The notes under the pieces: generated by a model
Database searches by the model: none
Told to the model about the DNA's origin: nothing
Seen by the model: the letters and a program-made list of their open reading frames with translations, nothing else
Made by a program: the position numbers and the translations under genes
From: Paracoccaceae bacterium
GTDB lineage: Bacteria > Pseudomonadota > Alphaproteobacteria > Rhodobacterales > Rhodobacteraceae
Direction of reading: 5' to 3'
Assembly: GCA_020637675.1 (NCBI GenBank)
Contig: JACKKD010000002.1
Span: 620,001-684,000 of the forward strand
DNA length: 64,000 bases
Shown here: piece by piece, positions 61,460 through 64,000 of the stretch
Position numbering within the stretch: position 1 is the stretch's first letter
How the letters are laid out: the number at the start of each line of letters is the position of its first letter

Positions 61460-62947
61460 TCAGAACCCATCCTGCCCTTGCTGCCAGGGTCTCACGAGAT
61501 TGCCGAAGCGGGTGAAGCGGCCCTCGAAGCTGAGTTCCACCGTCCCGATCGGCCCGTGGCGCTGCTTGCCGATGATCACCTCGGCGCGCCCGTGGACCTG
61601 CTCCATGACCTCCTGCCACTTGGCCATGGCTTCGAGGTCGTGATCGCCCGGTTTCTCGCGCTCGCGGTAGTATTCCTCGCGGAACACGAACATCACCACG
61701 TCGGCGTCCTGCTCGATCGAGCCCGACTCGCGCAGGTCGGAAAGTTGCGGGCGCTTGTCGTCGCGGCTCTCGACCTGGCGGGACAACTGCGAAAGCGCCA
61801 CGACGGGTATCGAGAGTTCCTTCGCCAGGGCCTTGAGCCCCATGGAGATCTCCGCGATCTCCTGGACCCTGTTGTCGCCCTTGCCGGTGCCGCGCAGAAG
61901 CTGGAGGTAGTCGACGAAGACGACGTCGAGTCCGTGCGTCCGCTTCATCCTGCGACAGCGCGCGGCGACCTGGGAGATCGGCAGGGCGGGCGTGTCGTCG
62001 ATATAGAGGGGACAGGTTTCCAGCGCCTTCGCGGCCTCGACGAAGCGGCGGAACTCGGCTTCGGTCATGTCGCCCCGGCGCAACTGCTCCGACGGGACCT
62101 CGGAGGCTTCGGAGAGGACCCGGGTGGCGAGCTGTTCGGCCGACATCTCGAGCGAGAAGAAGCCCACCACGCCGCCGTTGACCGCGCCTTCGGTGCCGTC
62201 CGGACGCGTGCCGCGCTTGTAGGTCCTCGCGATGTTGAACGCGATGTTGGTGGCGAGCGAGGTCTTGCCCATCGAGGGGCGGCCGGCGAGGATAAGGAGG
62301 TCGGAGGGGTGCAGCCCGCCGAGTTTCTTGTCCATGTCGACGAACCCGGTCGAGATGCCCGAAAGCGCCCCGTCGCGCTGGTAGGCGGCAAGCGCGGTCT
62401 GCACCGCCTCCGTCGTGGCCTTCAGGAACGAGACGAAGCCCTTTTCCGCGGTGCCCTGTTCGGCCAGCGTGTAGAGCCGTTGCTCGGCCTCGATGATCTG
62501 CTCCTTGGGATCGCTGTCCACCGCGACCCGTCGGGCGCGGTCGGTAATGTCCTGGCCGAGCCGCATGAGCTCCCGCCGCACGGCGAGTTCATAGATCATC
62601 TGCGCGTAGTCGCGCGCCGCATAGGCCGAGATGGCGGCGCCGGCGATCCGGGCGAGATAGGCCGGCCCACCAAGCCCCTTGAGCCCCTCGTCATCCTCAA
62701 GGTAGCTCTTGAGCGTCACCGGCGATGCAAGCGCGTTGCGCTGGATCCGCGCCACCGCGATCTCGAAGATGCGCTGGTGCACGGGCTCGAAGAAATGCTC
62801 GGCCTTCACCAGCGCCGCGATCCGGTCGTAGATGTCGTTGTTGGTCAGAATCGCGCCGAGAAGCTGCTGCTCGGCCTCGATGCTGTGCGGAATCGTCTCC
62901 TTTTCCGGGCCAACCGTGACCGCCCGGACCGTCGCAACTTCTGTCAT
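61460..62947 (-). CDS. dnaB: Replicative DNA helicase DnaB
   Basis: 495 residues from the ATG giving MTEVATVRAVTVGPEKETIP. The N-terminal domain begins IPHSIEAEQQLLGAIL. The RecA-like motor has Walker A ILAGRPSMGKTSLATN, GVVGFFSLEMSAEQLATR, the VVFVDYLQLL Walker B and LSQLSRQVESRDDKRPQLSDL. It ends with GTVELSFEGRFTRF. It unwinds DNA at the replication fork. The upstream region carries DnaA-box-like sites. Confidence 0.97.
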   Translation of the reverse strand: MTEVATVRAVTVGPEKETIPHSIEAEQQLLGAILTNNDIYDRIAALVKAEHFFEPVHQRIFEIAVARIQRNALASPVTLKSYLEDDEGLKGLGGPAYLARIAGAAISAYAARDYAQMIYELAVRRELMRLGQDITDRARRVAVDSDPKEQIIEAEQRLYTLAEQGTAEKGFVSFLKATTEAVQTALAAYQRDGALSGISTGFVDMDKKLGGLHPSDLLILAGRPSMGKTSLATNIAFNIARTYKRGTRPDGTEGAVNGGVVGFFSLEMSAEQLATRVLSEASEVPSEQLRRGDMTEAEFRRFVEAAKALETCPLYIDDTPALPISQVAARCRRMKRTHGLDVVFVDYLQLLRGTGKGDNRVQEIAEISMGLKALAKELSIPVVALSQLSRQVESRDDKRPQLSDLRESGSIEQDADVVMFVFREEYYREREKPGDHDLEAMAKWQEVMEQVHGRAEVIIGKQRHGPIGTVELSFEGRFTRFGNLVRPWQQGQDGF

Positions 62948-63000
62948 TCTGTCCCCCGTCGTCGGCGATGGGATATGCGCCATCCGGCTCGCCGGCGCAA

Positions 63001-63032
63001 ATTGTATATCGCTGTGGATGAGCGGTGGATAA
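63001..63032 (-). promoter_or_regulatory. dnaB promoter with two near-consensus DnaA boxes
   Basis: Read on the minus strand, TTATCCACC (63024-63032) and TCATCCACA (63013-63021) each differ by one base from the DnaA box TTATCCACA and are spaced 11 bp apart. TACAAT (63001-63006) follows and looks like a -10 element, with TCCACC 17 bp upstream in a -35 position inside the first box. The dnaB ATG is 53 bp beyond. DnaA would thus sit over the -35 region. Confidence 0.6.
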
Positions 63033-63130
63033 GCGCGGAACCACAAGATGATGGGGAATCATCCGTGCCGCTGTCAATCTCTGGCTGGCGGTTCGTCCTG
63101 CGGTTGCGGCTGCGTCCCGCCGACGCGGCG

Positions 63131-63811
63131 TCAGCTTCCGGCCCGCGCCGCCTGCCAGGGGCGCGGAGAGGTCAGGAAGGCTTCGACCTCGTCCAGGGTC
63201 GCGCGGTCGAAGGCTTCCGATTCGCGCGCCTCTGCCAGCACGTCCCACCAGGTGCAGAGGTAATGCAGCTTCACGCCATGCCGGCCGAGCGTCTCGACCG
63301 TCTCGGGGAAGATGCCGTAGTAGAAGATAACCGCCGTATGGGCACAGGTCGCCCCGGTGTCGCGGATCGCGTCCACGAAGCTCAGCTTCGAGCCGCCGTC
63401 GGTCGTCAGGTCTTCCACCAGGAGCACCCGCTGGCCCTCGCCCATCGTCCCCTCGATTCGGGCGTTGCGGCCGTAACCCTTGGGCTTCTTGCGGACATAG
63501 GTCATCGGCAGCGCCAGACGCTCGGCCACGAGCGCGGCGAAGGGGATGCCCGCCGTCTCGCCGCCCGCGACGTTGTCGAAGGCCTCGAACCCGGCCTCGC
63601 GCATCACCGTGCCGGCGAGGAAATCCATCAGCGTGGAGCGGATGCGCGGGAAACTGATGAGCTTGCGGCAGTCGATATAGGTCGGCGAGGGGAGCCCCGA
63701 GGCCAAGGTGAAGGGCTCGGCTGCATTGAAATGCACCGCCTCGATCTCCAGCAGCATCCGCGCGGTCAGGCGGGCGATCTCTTCTTTCGGGGGGAAGGCA
63801 CTGGGGATCAT
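63131..63811 (-). CDS. pyrE: Orotate phosphoribosyltransferase
   Basis: 226 residues. RVLLVEDLTTDGGSKLSFVD is the PRPP-binding motif, and VRKKPKGYGRNARIEG holds the catalytic Lys loop. GLPSPTYIDCRKLISFPRIR is the opening block. It couples orotate to PRPP to give OMP in pyrimidine synthesis. A dihydroorotase-like gene ends 103 bp upstream; the gap holds a large palindrome ending 19 bp before the start. The C-terminal 30 residues extend past the shortest family members. Confidence 0.95.
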   Translation of the reverse strand: MIPSAFPPKEEIARLTARMLLEIEAVHFNAAEPFTLASGLPSPTYIDCRKLISFPRIRSTLMDFLAGTVMREAGFEAFDNVAGGETAGIPFAALVAERLALPMTYVRKKPKGYGRNARIEGTMGEGQRVLLVEDLTTDGGSKLSFVDAIRDTGATCAHTAVIFYYGIFPETVETLGRHGVKLHYLCTWWDVLAEARESEAFDRATLDEVEAFLTSPRPWQAARAGS

Positions 63812-63830
63812 GGCGCTGCCTTTCTCGTTT

Positions 63831-63909
63831 CACTGTGGTCCGAATACTCCCCGCGGAGCGTCCGGCATCGGCCGCGGGAGCCTCCGGCGGGAGTATTTCG
63901 GCCACACTG
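63831..63909 (-). repeat. Long imperfect inverted repeat between pyrC and pyrE
   Basis: Arms of 21 nt, 63831-63851 (CACTGTGGTCCGAATACTCC plus C) and 63889-63909, match at 17 of 21 positions when one is reversed. Inside, two near-identical direct repeats, GCCGGAGGCTCCCGCGG and GCCGGACGCTCCGCGG (minus strand), fill the loop. The arm core resembles the element at 7899-7948. It is probably a member of a dispersed Rhodobacterales intergenic repeat family. Confidence 0.6.
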
Positions 63910-63914
63910 AAAGA

Positions 63915-64000
63915 TCAATCGACAACCTCCCAATGGACCGGAAAGCCGGGGTCGAAGACCGTCACCGGGCCGGCGCCGGTGTCGATCTTTTCGGGCCAGC
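63915..64000 (-). CDS. pyrC: Probable dihydroorotase C-terminus (partial)
   Basis: Only the last 28 codons are present on the minus strand, encoding WPEKIDTGAGPVTVFDPG and then FPVHWEVVD before the stop. The pattern resembles the C-terminus of PyrC-type dihydroorotases (Trp-x-Pro-Glu, a Val-rich strand, then a final Trp). The place next to pyrE supports it. With so little sequence the assignment rests partly on context. Confidence 0.55.
   Translation of the reverse strand, partial: WPEKIDTGAGPVTVFDPGFPVHWEVVD

Overview
This is a contiguous piece of a GC-rich bacterial chromosome (roughly two thirds GC or more by eye) carrying mostly core genes at high density. Three things point to an alphaproteobacterium of the Rhodobacter/Paracoccus group (Rhodobacterales): a 14-gene nuo operon interleaved with extra small genes and with a long NuoE, the tatABC / surE-pcm-nlpD neighbourhood, and a VPxPA-CTERM sorted protein. 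No rRNA, tRNA, CRISPR array, transposase, integrase or phage gene was found.

Layout. 1-3.5 kb: the 5' end of glmS and all of glmU (minus), then a Gph-type phosphatase coupled to a DegT/DnrJ-type aminotransferase. 3.5-12.2 kb: creA (minus), then a leucine/isovalerate degradation (liu) operon: isovaleryl-CoA dehydrogenase, methylcrotonyl-CoA carboxylase beta and alpha subunits, HMG-CoA lyase and methylglutaconyl-CoA hydratase. Three apparent hitchhikers (a nuclease-like protein, an ASCH protein and a GST) are translationally coupled inside it. 12.4-31.3 kb: nuoA-N encoding complex I, with eight non-nuo genes in between. 31.3-34.5 kb: birA, coaX and rnj continue the same direction.

34.6-45.9 kb is a mosaic of short units: a DEAD-box helicase, a VPxPA-CTERM exported protein, a GT25 glycosyltransferase, an OsmC protein, a YiiX-like cysteine hydrolase, prfC, a tandem-Usp protein, a Hint-domain protein, an SDR lacking the usual Tyr/Lys pair, a solitary ABC ATPase and a YafY/WYL regulator with a perfect palindromic operator. 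46-52.9 kb: tatABC plus an AAA+ ATPase, nlpD-pcm-surE on the other strand, an SDR, and bioY with a textbook terminator. 52.9-64 kb is almost entirely leftward: pyrC (3' end), pyrE, dnaB, a VWA protein, alr, mlaE, mlaF, two small membrane proteins, radA, cvpA, purF and a DUF1284 protein.

Functional links: methylcrotonyl-CoA carboxylase needs biotin, and both the ligase (birA) and a biotin transporter (bioY) are present. I found no clearly foreign multi-gene system. The most distinctive signals are a membrane-anchored paralogue of the NuoE C-terminal domain inside the nuo operon, several unexplained ORFs woven into that operon, DnaA-box-like sequences over the dnaB promoter, palindromic operators for liu and yafY, and recurrent palindromic intergenic elements.
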